Source of the DNA: Mikania micrantha
Lineage: Eukaryota > Streptophyta > Magnoliopsida > Asterales > Asteraceae
NCBI GenBank assembly: GCA_009363875.1
Contig: CM018692.1
Coordinates: forward strand, 4,799,862 to 4,863,861
DNA length: 64,000 bases
Direction: 5' to 3'
A model generated the notes under the pieces. It searched no databases and was not told where the DNA came from. It worked only from the letters and a program-made list of their open reading frames with translations. A program made the position numbers and the translations under genes. How positions within the stretch are numbered: the stretch's first letter is position 1; each line of letters opens with the position of its first letter. This document shows positions 45,102 to 56,032 of this stretch, one piece after another.

Positions 45102-48100
45102 TCAACTTGGAGTGACCGTGGTAAATAAATGTGGGTACTTAAGCTTCATCTGATCTTCTCGTTCCCATGTGAATTCTGGACCCCGCTTCGATTCCCAACG
45201 TACTTTGACAATTGGAATTCTACTGCGTTTGAGCTTTTTAACCTCACGATCCATTATCTCCACTGGTTTTTCAACAAAATGCATGGTATCATCGATGCGA
45301 ATATCATCGAGTGGTACCTGAAGATCCTGATCAGCTAAGCACTTTCTTAGATTGGACACGTGAAACGTTGGGTGCACATTACTAAGTTCAGGAGGAAGTT
45401 CTAACTTGTAGGCAACCTTCCCGATCCGTTTAAGGATCTTAAAAGGGCCAACATAACGTGGAGCAAGCTTTCCTTTCTTCCCAAATCGCACAACGCCTTT
45501 CCAAGGCGACACTTTAAGCAAAACCATATCTCCCACTTCAAACTCTAAAGGTTTTCTCCGTTTATCCGCGTAGCTCTTCTGTCGACTGCGAGCAGCTAAC
45601 AGATTGTCGCGGACCTGGCGGATCTTGTCAGTCGTTTCCTGAATAATCTCGGGACCGGTGATCTGCGAATCGCCGACTTCGGTCCAACAAATAGGTGACC
45701 GACATTTCCTGCCATATAGAGCTTCAAACGGTGCCATACCAATGCTCGCGTGATAACTGTTGTTATACGAGAACTCAACCAATGGTAGATGGCTATCCCA
45801 GTTGCCACCGAAATCGATGACACAAGCTCTCAACATGTCTTCCAGTGTCTGAATCGTTCGCTCCGTCTGACCATCCGTTTGAGGATGATAAGCAGTGCTA
45901 AGATCCAATCTTGTTCCAAAGGCTTCATGAAGTGATTCCCAAAATCGTGCCGTGAAACGAGCATCACGATCCGATATTATGCTTAAGGGAATACCATGTC
46001 GGCTAATGATCTCATCAATGTAGATACGCGCTAACTTCCGCACAGGGTATGTTTCGCGTATCGGCAAGAAGTGAGCCGACTTGGTCAATCTATCAACTAT
46101 CACCCAAATGCTATCTTTACCGTTTGCGGTTCGTGGGAGTTTGGTAATGAAATCCATAGAAATATTCTCCCACTTCCACATCGGTATTTCTGGTTGTATT
46201 AACAATCCCGAAGGTCGCTGGTGTTCTGCCTTGACTTTAGCACAGTTAAGGCACTTGGACACGTATTCAGCAATATCCTTCTTCATTCCAGGCCACCAGT
46301 ACAAGCCCCTAAGGTCTTGATACATCTTGTCAGCACCTGGATGGATTGAATAACGTGACTTATGAGTTTCATCCATAATCACCATCCTAAGGTCACCCTT
46401 GTTCGGTATCCACAACCGATTCAAATAATACATTAATCCATCATCTTTAGTTTCCAATAAGATTTCAGCCCCGCAAGACATCTCATTTTTCAAGTCATCT
46501 TGAGCTAATGAATGTTGTTGGGCTGTGAGAACATCACTACGGAGATTAGTGTGCACTCGGACACTATGGATCTGAACTTGACTTTTGCGACTAAGCGCAT
46601 CTGCTACTACATTCGCTTTACCAGGGTGGTAGCGAATTTCACAGTCGTAATCATTCAACAGTTCAACCCATCTCCGTTGTCTCATATTGAGCTCTTTCTG
46701 ATTCAGAATATGTTGCAAGCTTTTATGATCAGTGAACACTACACACTTAGTGCCATAAAGATAGTGTCTCCATATCTTCAAAGCAAACACAACTGCTCCA
46801 AGTTCCAAGTCGTGTGTAGTGTAGTTCTTTTCATGAATCTTCAATTGCCTTGATGCATAAGCCACAACCTTTCCCCGTTGCATGAGAACACAACCGAGAC
46901 CTAGGTTGGATGCATCACAATAAACCACAAAATCATCATTTCCATCAGGCAGTGTCAAGACAGGAGCATCACAAAGTTTCTGCTTTAGAGTCTGAAATGC
47001 CTCTTCTTGCTTTAGTCCCCACTCGTATGGCCTATTTTTCTGAGTCAAAGCAGTGAGAGGGACGGCAATTCTGGAGAAGTTCGATATAAACCGCCGATAG
47101 TAACCGGCAAGTCCAAGGAACGATCGAATCTCCGTCGGTGTCTTCGGTGTACTCCAATTCTTCACAGCATCAATCTTTGCAGGATCCACGTGAACACCGT
47201 ATTCGTTGACTATGTGTCCCAAGAATTGAACTTCCTTAAGCCAAAATTCACATTTAGAGAATTTGGCATACAGTCGCTCCTCTCTTAGGATCTCCAAAAC
47301 CAACTTAAGGTGTTTCTCGTGTTCTTCTTTAGTCTTTGAGTAGATCAGAATATCATCAATGAATACAATCACAAATTTATCCAAGTATGGCCTGCAAACA
47401 CGGTTCATGAGGTCCATGAAAACCGCAGGTGCATTTGTAAGGCCGAAAGGCATTACCAGAAATTCATAGTGGCCATATCTTGTTCTAAAAGCTGTCTTGG
47501 GAATATCATCATCATGTACGCGAAGTTGATGATACCCAGACCTAAGATCGATCTTTGAAAACCATGCCGATCCCTGAAGCTGATCGAAGAGATCATCAAT
47601 GCGCGGCAGTGGATATCGATTCTTAATTGTGAGTTTGTTCAATTCGCGGTAATCGATGCACATTCGGAATGACCCGTCCTTTTTCTTAACAAACAAGACC
47701 GGTGCACCCCATGGCGAATGGCTCGGGCGAATGAATCCTTTATCGGTAAGTTCTTGTAGCTGACTCGCCAATTCTTGCAACTCCGAAGGCGCAAGTCTAT
47801 AAGGAGCTTTGGCGACTGGGTTCGCACCAGGTACTAAGTCGATCCGGAACTCAACTTGACGTTCTGGTGGAAGACCCGGTAAATCGTCTGGAAAAACTTC
47901 TGGAAAATCTCGTATCACCGGAACATCTTCAATTCTCTTTTCTTTCTCTTTCTTCTCCACAATGTGTGCTAAGAAGGCTATACATTTCTTCCTAAGGTAC
48001 TTGTGTGCTTTAGTGCAAGACATCAGCTTAAGACCTTTACTAGCAGTTTCTCCAAATATTCTCAAAGTTTCACCCGAAGGTAAAGGAATACGAATATATT

Positions 48101-49664
48101 TCTCATGACAAACAATCTCCGCTCTGTGGGTGGCTAACCAATCCATGCCTATGATAACATCGAAGCTACCAAGATGCATAGGTATGAGATCAATTGGGAA
48201 AACGTGATCATTTAAGTTCACCGTACATCCAACGATAATAGTGTCAATATCAATAGTGTTTCCGTCAGCCACTTCCACATTGAACGGTTTCTCTAAGTAT
48301 GTACGTGTTCTACCAAGCAAGCATTCAAAATCATATGAAACGAAACTCCTATCGGCACCAGAATCAAATAAGACAGATGCATAAGAGTTGTTGATCAGAA
48401 ATGTACCGTTGACCACATCCTGGTTGGCTTGAGCAGCTGGAGCATTCAGTTGAAAAACCCGGCCTCTTGCCACCCTTTGATTATTCCCGGTCAACTTTGG
48501 GCATTGATTCCTGAAGTGACCCACTTCACCACATTCATAACAAGCCCTTGCCTGTGCTTGAGGTACCTGGCGAATGGGTACAGCCGGAATAGGTTGAGCA
48601 TGAGGAGCTGGCAGTGCAAGCGGTGCATGTTGCATCCTTTGTGCTTGCAATGCACTCCTACAAACATTAGCATAGTGCCCAAACTTGCCACAGTTGTTGC
48701 AGACGCGACATGGCAAGTTAGGTGCGTGATGATACCTGCAAGTATTACATTGGGGAGTATTCCCAGTGTAACTTCTTGCAGCAGAATTGTTTGATGATTG
48801 CTGCGCAGACTTCGCAGCAGGTACAGTTACCATGAAGTTCCTATTCTTTCTCTTCTTGTTGCTGCTTTTGGACGAGCTAGCAGCTTCAGACTTGACTTCA
48901 GCTTTGACTTCCTTTGCAGTAGTCTTGGTGTCAGTCTTCTTATACCCCTTCCGGGTAAGAGTTCCATTCCTCACGTGATTATCAGTAAGAGTTGCAGATA
49001 ATCGGATTGCAGCCTCAAGTGTTTTGGGATTGCTCCCATAGACTGTATCCTGAATCTGCACCGGCAGCCCGCCGATATACTTCTCAATCGCCCTATCCAA
49101 GGGTGTCACCATATGAGGCACCAGTAAACTATACTCATGAAACTGAGTATTGTAGATGACATTCTCTCCGCTATCTTGCTTGAGTTCCCAGAACTCAGTC
49201 TCAAGCTTCCTCATTTCGCTTCTAGGACAGAATTCAGTCGTCATCAGAGTCTTGACCTCTGTCCATGTCAGTGCTAAGGCAGCATCTACTCCCCTAGTTC
49301 GCTTTTCCCCATTCCACCAAGTCAGTGCTCTCTTTTGGAAAACACTGGTGGCATAGCGAACTTTCAGATTCTCAGGGCATTCGCTGTTGATGAAGGTGTT
49401 CTCCATACTCTCAAACCACTGCAGCAGACCAGTGGCTGATTCAGCACCCGTAAATTTCAGGGGATTGCAGGAATTGAAGTGTTTGAATGTGCAAGTTGTC
49501 TGGTTTGCACCACCTCGGTTCTGGTTCGCATTCTGGTTAGCCTGAGTCAGTTGGCTAACCAATCCAGAAATAAGTGTGGCTAACTCTTGTATGCCGGAGT
49601 TGGCATTACTGTTGTTAGTCTCCCCATTGTTCGAGTCATCCTCGTTGTGACGGCGAGGCGGCAT
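45102..49664 (-). CDS. Gag-pol polyprotein of the Tekay chromovirus
   Basis: An uninterrupted 1520-residue frame. In order: gag (about 70-230, with WWNGEKR), two CCHC knuckles (CNNCGKFGHYANVC and CYECGEVGHFRNQC), aspartic protease (LFDSGADRSFVS), reverse transcriptase (FIDDILIYSK), RNase H (VVYCDASNLGLG), and integrase with the HHCC part (CLNCAKVKAEHQRPSG) and the DDE core (WVIVDRLTKSAHF, IISDRDARFT, YHPQTDGQTERT). It ends with a chromodomain-like tail (VKVRWESKRGPEFTWERED). RNase H before integrase and the tail place it in the Ty3/gypsy chromoviruses; the tail is of Tekay/Del style. All catalytic residues I checked are present, so it could be active. Confidence 0.95.
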   Translation of the reverse strand: MPPRRHNEDDSNNGETNNSNANSGIQELATLISGLVSQLTQANQNANQNRGGANQTTCTFKHFNSCNPLKFTGAESATGLLQWFESMENTFINSECPENLKVRYATSVFQKRALTWWNGEKRTRGVDAALALTWTEVKTLMTTEFCPRSEMRKLETEFWELKQDSGENVIYNTQFHEYSLLVPHMVTPLDRAIEKYIGGLPVQIQDTVYGSNPKTLEAAIRLSATLTDNHVRNGTLTRKGYKKTDTKTTAKEVKAEVKSEAASSSKSSNKKRKNRNFMVTVPAAKSAQQSSNNSAARSYTGNTPQCNTCRYHHAPNLPCRVCNNCGKFGHYANVCRSALQAQRMQHAPLALPAPHAQPIPAVPIRQVPQAQARACYECGEVGHFRNQCPKLTGNNQRVARGRVFQLNAPAAQANQDVVNGTFLINNSYASVLFDSGADRSFVSYDFECLLGRTRTYLEKPFNVEVADGNTIDIDTIIVGCTVNLNDHVFPIDLIPMHLGSFDVIIGMDWLATHRAEIVCHEKYIRIPLPSGETLRIFGETASKGLKLMSCTKAHKYLRKKCIAFLAHIVEKKEKEKRIEDVPVIRDFPEVFPDDLPGLPPERQVEFRIDLVPGANPVAKAPYRLAPSELQELASQLQELTDKGFIRPSHSPWGAPVLFVKKKDGSFRMCIDYRELNKLTIKNRYPLPRIDDLFDQLQGSAWFSKIDLRSGYHQLRVHDDDIPKTAFRTRYGHYEFLVMPFGLTNAPAVFMDLMNRVCRPYLDKFVIVFIDDILIYSKTKEEHEKHLKLVLEILREERLYAKFSKCEFWLKEVQFLGHIVNEYGVHVDPAKIDAVKNWSTPKTPTEIRSFLGLAGYYRRFISNFSRIAVPLTALTQKNRPYEWGLKQEEAFQTLKQKLCDAPVLTLPDGNDDFVVYCDASNLGLGCVLMQRGKVVAYASRQLKIHEKNYTTHDLELGAVVFALKIWRHYLYGTKCVVFTDHKSLQHILNQKELNMRQRRWVELLNDYDCEIRYHPGKANVVADALSRKSQVQIHSVRVHTNLRSDVLTAQQHSLAQDDLKNEMSCGAEILLETKDDGLMYYLNRLWIPNKGDLRMVIMDETHKSRYSIHPGADKMYQDLRGLYWWPGMKKDIAEYVSKCLNCAKVKAEHQRPSGLLIQPEIPMWKWENISMDFITKLPRTANGKDSIWVIVDRLTKSAHFLPIRETYPVRKLARIYIDEIISRHGIPLSIISDRDARFTARFWESLHEAFGTRLDLSTAYHPQTDGQTERTIQTLEDMLRACVIDFGGNWDSHLPLVEFSYNNSYHASIGMAPFEALYGRKCRSPICWTEVGDSQITGPEIIQETTDKIRQVRDNLLAARSRQKSYADKRRKPLEFEVGDMVLLKVSPWKGVVRFGKKGKLAPRYVGPFKILKRIGKVAYKLELPPELSNVHPTFHVSNLRKCLADQDLQVPLDDIRIDDTMHFVEKPVEIMDREVKKLKRSRIPIVKVRWESKRGPEFTWEREDQMKLKYPHLFTTVTPS

Positions 49665-51193
49665 GTTTCTGAAGGAAATAGAAACATGTTACTACCGTTT
49701 ACAACGTAAGTCTTACAAACAATGTTTAAATGAGTTCATTAGACAATTAGGATTACATATAGGAACTATATTTATCTCCTATCTGTCATTAAACTCAGAA
49801 TGTGCATAATTCCCTATTATTTTACTAAGTGTCCTAGTTGGTCATAACTAGTGCTAGCTAATTATTCCTAAGTCCTATACATTCCTCACTCTATACTAAC
49901 ACTGACAACCTCCCAATGCAATGCAACAAGCTTATATATAGGGCATATGCAGAGGTAGATCGCAATCTCCCCTACACCGTCCCACCACCGTTCCATTGCA
50001 CCACGATTATGCCATTGCTAGTGTGTAGAGTGTGTCATGTATTTCACCATAATTCTCACTTCACAAACCTTATCCTTAGTAGGATAATTTTGAGTGAAGT
50101 GATCTCAAGTTCCCTTGGACAATTAAGTTTACCTAATGTCTAAGTTCACCTGACATGTAGGCTTGCCTATTTCTAAGTTCACCTAATGTCTAAGTTCACC
50201 TGACATTAAGTTTCCCCCAACTGTCTAAGTTCACTAAAATCCATATCAATTCCAATGTCAATAATCATCATTAAGGGTTCATATCATCACAAAGTGCTCT
50301 TATTGTCACTAGGTGTTCATATCTTCCCTATAGTTTAATCTCATCCAGTGTCCATACCATCACTAAGTGTTAGTATCATCACTATGCGTTTATATTATCA
50401 TCAAGTGTCTATATCATCTCCCAAGTCCATATCACATCACTAATCACTCATTATCTTTCGTTAATCCTATGCACCCTACGTGTCCAATCTGTGTGTTTCA
50501 TAAGTGAGTTTATAAATATTTATCAAGTATAATCATCCATGAACCAATCCCAGTCAATCCATCAAATATATCATCAACAGTCCACAATCATATCCTCTCA
50601 ACCATTCCTAGTAAGGTCCTAATAATATCCTATGTTCCTGACACTGACAGACCCCCAATATACTACAAATGGTATATGTATAGGGCATATGTAGGGGTCA
50701 GTCGCAACTGCCCCAGCCACCGTCCCACCACCTTTGTAGTATACCACGAGTGTGTCCTTGTCTGGAGTTTATAGATCAAACAGATAATTTTCCTAAAACA
50801 GAAAATTCCTAAGCAGTTAATTTCCTAAACAGATAATTTCCCAAACGGGTAGTTCCCACATTCTTCAATACTGACATCCACCCAATGTACCGTAAATGGT
50901 ATATATATAGGGCATATGTAAGGGTCAGTCGCAACTGCCCTAGCCAACGTCCCACCACCTTTACGATACACCACGTGCATGTCCTTATCGAATCATTAGG
51001 GCACACGTAAGCAAGAAATTAATAAGCAGCATATATATATCAGATGTATAACAGGAGTTCATATAACATGTAATAAACACATAAGCATGAAATCCTGAAT
51101 ATACTAACTAGTGTATGAATTTATTCATACTAGGGTATCCTACGGTTATAGACTAGGTCAACCATTTCTAGTAACCTAATTCCCTATAACCCA
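49665..51193 (-). other. Leader of the Tekay element, with repeated modules
   Basis: A stretch of 1.5 kb between primer site and gag start. It carries three copies of a module of about 75 bp (near 49924, 50664 and 50897) built on TATATAGGGCATATG...GGGTC...CGTCCCACCAC. It also holds runs of CTAAGTTCACCT and TATCATCACTAAGTG words. No ORF of note. Confidence 0.7.
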
Positions 51194-51206
51194 GGCTCTG
51201 ATACCA
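51194..51206 (-). other. tRNA-Met primer binding site of the Tekay element
   Basis: The minus strand reads TGGTATCAGAGCC, complementary to the 3' end of initiator tRNA-Met, three bases inside the 5' LTR edge (51210). It defines the element's orientation. Confidence 0.92.
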
Positions 51207-51209
51207 ATC

Positions 51210-53985
51210 TGTAACACCCCGACCGACGGCGGAAACGTCGGGATGCCACGAGGGATGTGTAGATTGTTCAAAAGCTCGTGGGCATCTAAATCAAATCATC
51301 ATATATCATTTAATCAACCAAAATAATTACACAAAAATCATGTTCATCATGAATCAAGTACATTAGTTACACAAAAGAATTAATTAAACTAACTAAACTC
51401 TAATCGCCAGAAATTTAGTTAATTAACTAAGTCCAAGATCCTATATGATGATGTCCAAAATAGAAGAGATCCTCTCTTCATTCCTACTTGTCTCCATCAC
51501 CTGAAACATGTAAGAAATCAAGTGTCAACTACAAAAGTAGTTGGTGAGTAATCATAAGTTTTTATATTTAAAAATGTTTTAGTAAAATGAGTTTGAAAGT
51601 TTATGCTTAAAATGGTTTTATAAAATGCTTTGTTTAAAACGAGTATAAAACTTATGATCTTCTTGAGAAAATCCATATGAATACCTGTATGAGATAATCC
51701 AACACACATCCATCAATTCAACAGCCAAACACATACACAATCACATAACCACATAACCAAATCAATCATAGCCAATCACAAATAATCATAATCAAATATA
51801 GATAATCAATCCACAAACTAATCAACCAATCTCATCAACCATATTCTCAAATAATGTTCGTGACTATACATGATCATTATGTAATTAACATAAGTTAAAT
51901 ACATGATTCATGGAGTGGTCGCTAACCACGTGACAATACATGAAGTCAAAGCAATTGACCGAAGTCAAAGGCAATGATTCACAGAGTGGAAAACATCCAC
52001 GTGACAATACATGATATCAAAGCAATTAACCGAAGTTAAGAGCGATGATTCTCGGATTTTGTGACAATACATGTAATCTTTGTTATTGACTGAAGTCAAT
52101 AACAATATTTACACAGATATAAGTTAATAAGAGATAATCCATAATAAATGATAATTTTATATTGTGAATATCATATTGATAAACAGGTATTAGCCTTGTG
52201 TTATCAAAATAATACTTGAATTTGGTATACATGTTTCACCTCCGAGTTTTAAAACTAAAACAGTTTAAAGAAAGGGAGGTTATGAGAACTCACCTGAAGT
52301 CCTTAGTATCTGTGTTCTCGTATTATGCGCGCTCACCGTTTTCGTACTGATGTTGTATTCACAGTCCTGTGTTTGATTAACTGTTATCTAGAGTTATGAT
52401 CCCTTATTTGATTGTTCTTTTTGAAATCTAAGTTGTTAATTGAGTTGGTGTAGTGAAAATGACTCATTCTTGTGATTTTCATAAGAATGGCTCATGCTAA
52501 TGAGTTTTCACCCGAATGAGTCATTCTCCCGAATGAGTCCCGAATGAGAGTCATTCTCCGAATGAGTCCCGAATGAGAGTCATTCTCCGAATGAGTCCCG
52601 AATGAGAGTCATTCTCCGAATGAGCTCATACTCCACTCATTCTCCCGAATGAGCTCATACTCCACTCATTCTCCACTCATTCGCCGAATGGCTCATACTC
52701 ATGGGCCATTCGCCCGAACGGGTTTTCAGCCATGGGAGAAGATGATTTCGAGGTATAGTCGTATATATAGTCGTTTTGAGTGGGTTTAGGTGAGTAAACT
52801 CATTTAGAAGGTGTATGGGTCGAAAAAGTGATGTTTTGAACCGGTTAAAGTTCGGTTTTTGTCGGGTTGTAGAAAACCCTAAAAAAACGTACCTTCTCAC
52901 TAAGATTTCGAGAGTTTGAAGTGGAGATAGGACCGATCCTTTGTACTTTCGTGTAGAGGATGTCGAGATCTTCGATTTGGCGCAAGAATGAGGTGATTTG
53001 GTTGAGTTTTGAGTGAGTTATGGTAGAGAGAAGGTAGAGAGAGAAAGTGGTGACGGGTTTAGGGTTTTAGTGAGAGAGTGTGTGTGTAAAAATGAGGAAG
53101 AAGATGGTGATCTTCTTCCTTATAACGCGTATTATTGCCCCGTGACCGGTCTCGTTTTTATCGCGATAAAATATAAAAAAAATATAATAAATGATCGGTT
53201 ATGCTCGGTTTTTAACGAAAACATATTTAAACATAACATGAATAAATAATTGAATTTCATTAATTAAAATGATTTAAATAATTTCATTTCGTAAAACGAT
53301 TTCATTTTATTTTTACAAAATTAATTATTTTAAATAACTGATTTACTCGGTTTTGCTTTACGTTGTGATTCCTAATAAACGTTTTCAGTTTTAATTTATT
53401 AATTTTAATATCATTTGATATTATTTAATTATTTCGTCGAAACGCGTCACTCGCGTACGTATTCGTAAAGATCGTCACCTTTGCGAATTCGTCGCTCGTA
53501 TCGTGTTTCGATTCGATTTACGATTTATTGAATATCGTTTCAGAATATTATTCCTAATAATTATATTCGTGTGAATCGTCACTCACGCGAATACATTTAT
53601 TAAGTTAATATTTCTGAATTAATATTCGTGTTTAGATAACGTTCGTAACCTCACCATCGCGTAATCAGTTCCATTATTTTATAAATTTTAATATTAAAAT
53701 TCCCAAACCAAAACCCATATTCATTTTTATTCCGAACCAACAATCATCATTTCCAATAATATTACTGCGATAAACTCTCTGGTTCTGTTTAGTTGGGTTA
53801 CAACTAAACTTCCCATGGTTTACGCGTATAATATGTGTTATAATCATGCATACCAGTAACAGTGACAATATCAGCAAGGTCAAACAATAATATCATAATC
53901 AATAATATTCATAAATCTCCGGTCGTACAGTACAATCGTACGGATGTACGGATGTACGGACAACCGAAAGTACAGTGATGTTACA
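51210..53985 (-). repeat. 5' LTR of the Tekay element
   Basis: A 2776-bp LTR matching 42302-45067 over its whole length. Differences include an extra minisatellite unit near 52560-52620, a 2-bp insertion near 53180 and a small duplication GGATGTAC near 53943-53958. The small frames inside it, repeated at the same places in both LTRs, are not genes. Confidence 0.92.
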
Positions 53986-53990
53986 GTTCG

Positions 53991-54636
53991 GTTTCGCTCG
54001 GTTTCACGTAAAATGTCGTTTTCGTTCCATTTTCGTAGCAAAACTTCTCGGTTTTAAAACAAGAGTTTATAAAATTATTTTAGGTTGTAATTCCTAATAA
54101 ATTAACTAAATATCTTCCAATTATTTTAAATTTCTGGAAATATTTAATTTACTGTTTAAAATCGAATCGTACAGTCGTCGCGCGTATTCGTTCGAATCGT
54201 CACCCGTACGAACACGACTATAACTATACTTTTCAATATGGTTTTCTAATTATCGGATATCATTCAGAACGTTAAACATTCAGATGTATCCGTACAGATC
54301 GTCACCTATACTAATAATCCGTCGATTTAGCATTCACATAACAACATCCGTTGTTCTTTTGTTCCGTAAAGCCTCACATACGTTTATACATAATAAAATC
54401 CTAACAAAAAATCACATGATGGTTCTGTATCGCCAGATAATTATCTGACTGTTGAACCATAGTTTTGAGTTACATTTCTGAAATAAATCTAAAACTGTGC
54501 TGTGATAACCATGAATTGATAACGATATATGATTTGAATATGACATACACTGAAATACGTATAGTTTGTACCTGATTACTGTTCATGTTACTGTTGAGAT
54601 CACTGTTCCGGTACTGGTTCCGGTACTGATGTTACA
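53991..54636 (+). mobile_element. Old gypsy-type LTR, right part
   Basis: Continues the LTR interrupted at 42301. Its words (GTTTTAAAACAAGAG, GTAATTCCTAATAAA, TCGTCACC blocks) resemble the distal part of the Tekay LTR, so the two families are related. It ends TGATGTTACA at 54636, against copia sequence. Confidence 0.5.
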
Positions 54637-55590
54637 TTCCTGCTTCTCCTTTGGTTTTGTTGGCAATAATCGCAGTCACCACCCCTTCCCTTTTCCTCTT
54701 TAACTTGTTTATCATCATGAACAAGTAGAAGTTTGTCACGAACATCTCTAGCTAAGTCTTCTTCAGGTTTCACACACTCCTCATAAGCCTTAAATGACCC
54801 ATCATCTCTTCAAACACCATATTCTCAATCTTAGAATATTGTTCATATGAAGCCACAATTGGTAGACTAGATTGTATCCCACGGTCTCATTCTCCGACAT
54901 CCTCATCATTTCCAACTCACTTCTAAGCAGAGGTGTTCATCGGATCGGATAATGGTTTATTCAGGTTATTCGGATCGGGTTGTTCGGATTTCAAAATTTT
55001 AAGACCTTATCCGAAACCTGACCCGATCCGAATTCGAAATTTTTCTATCCGATCCGAATCTATCCGAATAACCCGAAAAAACCGAATAAAACTTATTTTT
55101 CATCCGAACAACCTGAATAAAAGAGGATTTTGGATATCTGATATCCGATTCGATTCGAATTCGGAAAACTGATATCCGATCAGAATCCATCCGAATATCC
55201 AAATCTTTAATTCGGATCGGTTTTTTCAGGTTGCGGATACAATTCGAATTTCGGATTTTTTTAGATTTCGGATTTTTTGAATACCTCTACTTCCAAGTGT
55301 TTGTAAGTGAGCCTTTTGAACCCTCCTGGCTCCTAGAAATCTAGCCCTTAGTGCATCCCACACATATTTCTGGTCTTTGTACTTTGATACTTGAAGAAGA
55401 ATGTCTTCGGGTATCGACTGAAAAATCAATGCCTTTTCCATAAACTTCTTTCTGCAACCCTCTGACATCTGCAACTCCTCGTGTCACATGATCTATGGCT
55501 TTCTATAACCCATGTGCAGCCAAAACTGCTCACATTGCTTGGCTCGCGTACTAGTACAATGACTTCACCTATTGGTCTTGCCATTATTTC
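54637..55590 (-). pseudogene. Ty1-copia gag remnant, split by a hAT MITE
   Basis: On the minus strand a start near 55589 (MARPIGEVIVLV) leads, after frame breaks, to ALIFQSIPEDILLQVSKYKD and VWDALRARFLGARRVQKAHL, the copia gag (UBN2/DUF4219) pattern. After the MITE at 54928-55289 the gag frame continues (SELEMMRMSENETV) with more breaks. It ends at the old LTR at 54636. Confidence 0.75.
54928..55289. mobile_element. hAT-type MITE in the copia gag
   Basis: Begins CAGAGGTGTTCATCGGATCG and ends TTTTTTGAATACCTCTA. The flanks CTTCTAAG (54920-54927) and CTTCCAAG (55290-55297) are an 8-bp target duplication with one change. The interior is made of GGATCCGAAT/CCGAATATCC-like words in both orientations. 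Confidence 0.75.
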
Positions 55591-56032
55591 ACCCTAAATT
55601 ATTGAATCACTCAAGATTGAATCCAATATAAGCCTTCACAGCCCCTACTTCGTTCAAACCTATCCCAAGTATGATTTTAAAACAATTGAAGCCTTCACAG
55701 CTCCCTTAACACCTGAATCGCACAGGATTGAATCCGATTGAAGTTTCACAGCTCTCGGTCAGCCTATCCAGCTCTCACAGCCTTCAAACTCAAGTTTGAA
55801 TCTATCACAGGCTCTTCCCTATGAACACTCCGACCTGAATCGCACTGGTCTGATAAATCTTCTTGATTTCTTCACCCAATCAACCTTCGCAGCTTCTCAG
55901 ATGGATCGAACTAGTCACAGATTCGTATCTTAGTCCCTTTTCGAATTCAATTTGCTGATCGGCACCACAAATCGAACCTGCTACTGCAATCGTCCTTTGG
56001 TATCGAGCCTTTCAACAAGCTCTGATACGAAT
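55591..56032 (-). mobile_element. Copia leader with primer site
   Basis: Sequence between the gag start and the LTR. The minus strand has CGTATCAGAGCTTGTTG at about 56029, a slightly degenerate tRNA-Met primer site next to the LTR edge. Runs of CCTTCACAGC-like words fill the leader. No ORF. Confidence 0.55.

Larger units (their letters stand above)
42302..53985 (-). mobile_element. Complete Ty3/gypsy chromovirus (Tekay type)
   Basis: An 11.7-kb element in minus orientation with two LTRs (42302-45067 and 51210-53985) that both run TGTAACACC...TGTTACA on the plus strand. It has a perfect 5-bp target duplication GTTCG (42297-42301 and 53986-53990). The primer site TGGTATCAGAGCC is at 51206-51194, three bases from the 5' LTR. 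A purine-rich tract (ACTATGGGAGA) lies beside the 3' LTR near 45070, and one gag-pol ORF is uninterrupted. The LTRs differ by small indels and a few substitutions. The insertion is young and may still be mobile. It sits inside an older LTR. Confidence 0.93.

Noticed and set aside
52655..53883. Small ORFs identical to those at 42610-44973
   Set aside because: They are the same positions in the two LTRs of one element, so their identity reflects LTR duplication rather than coding.
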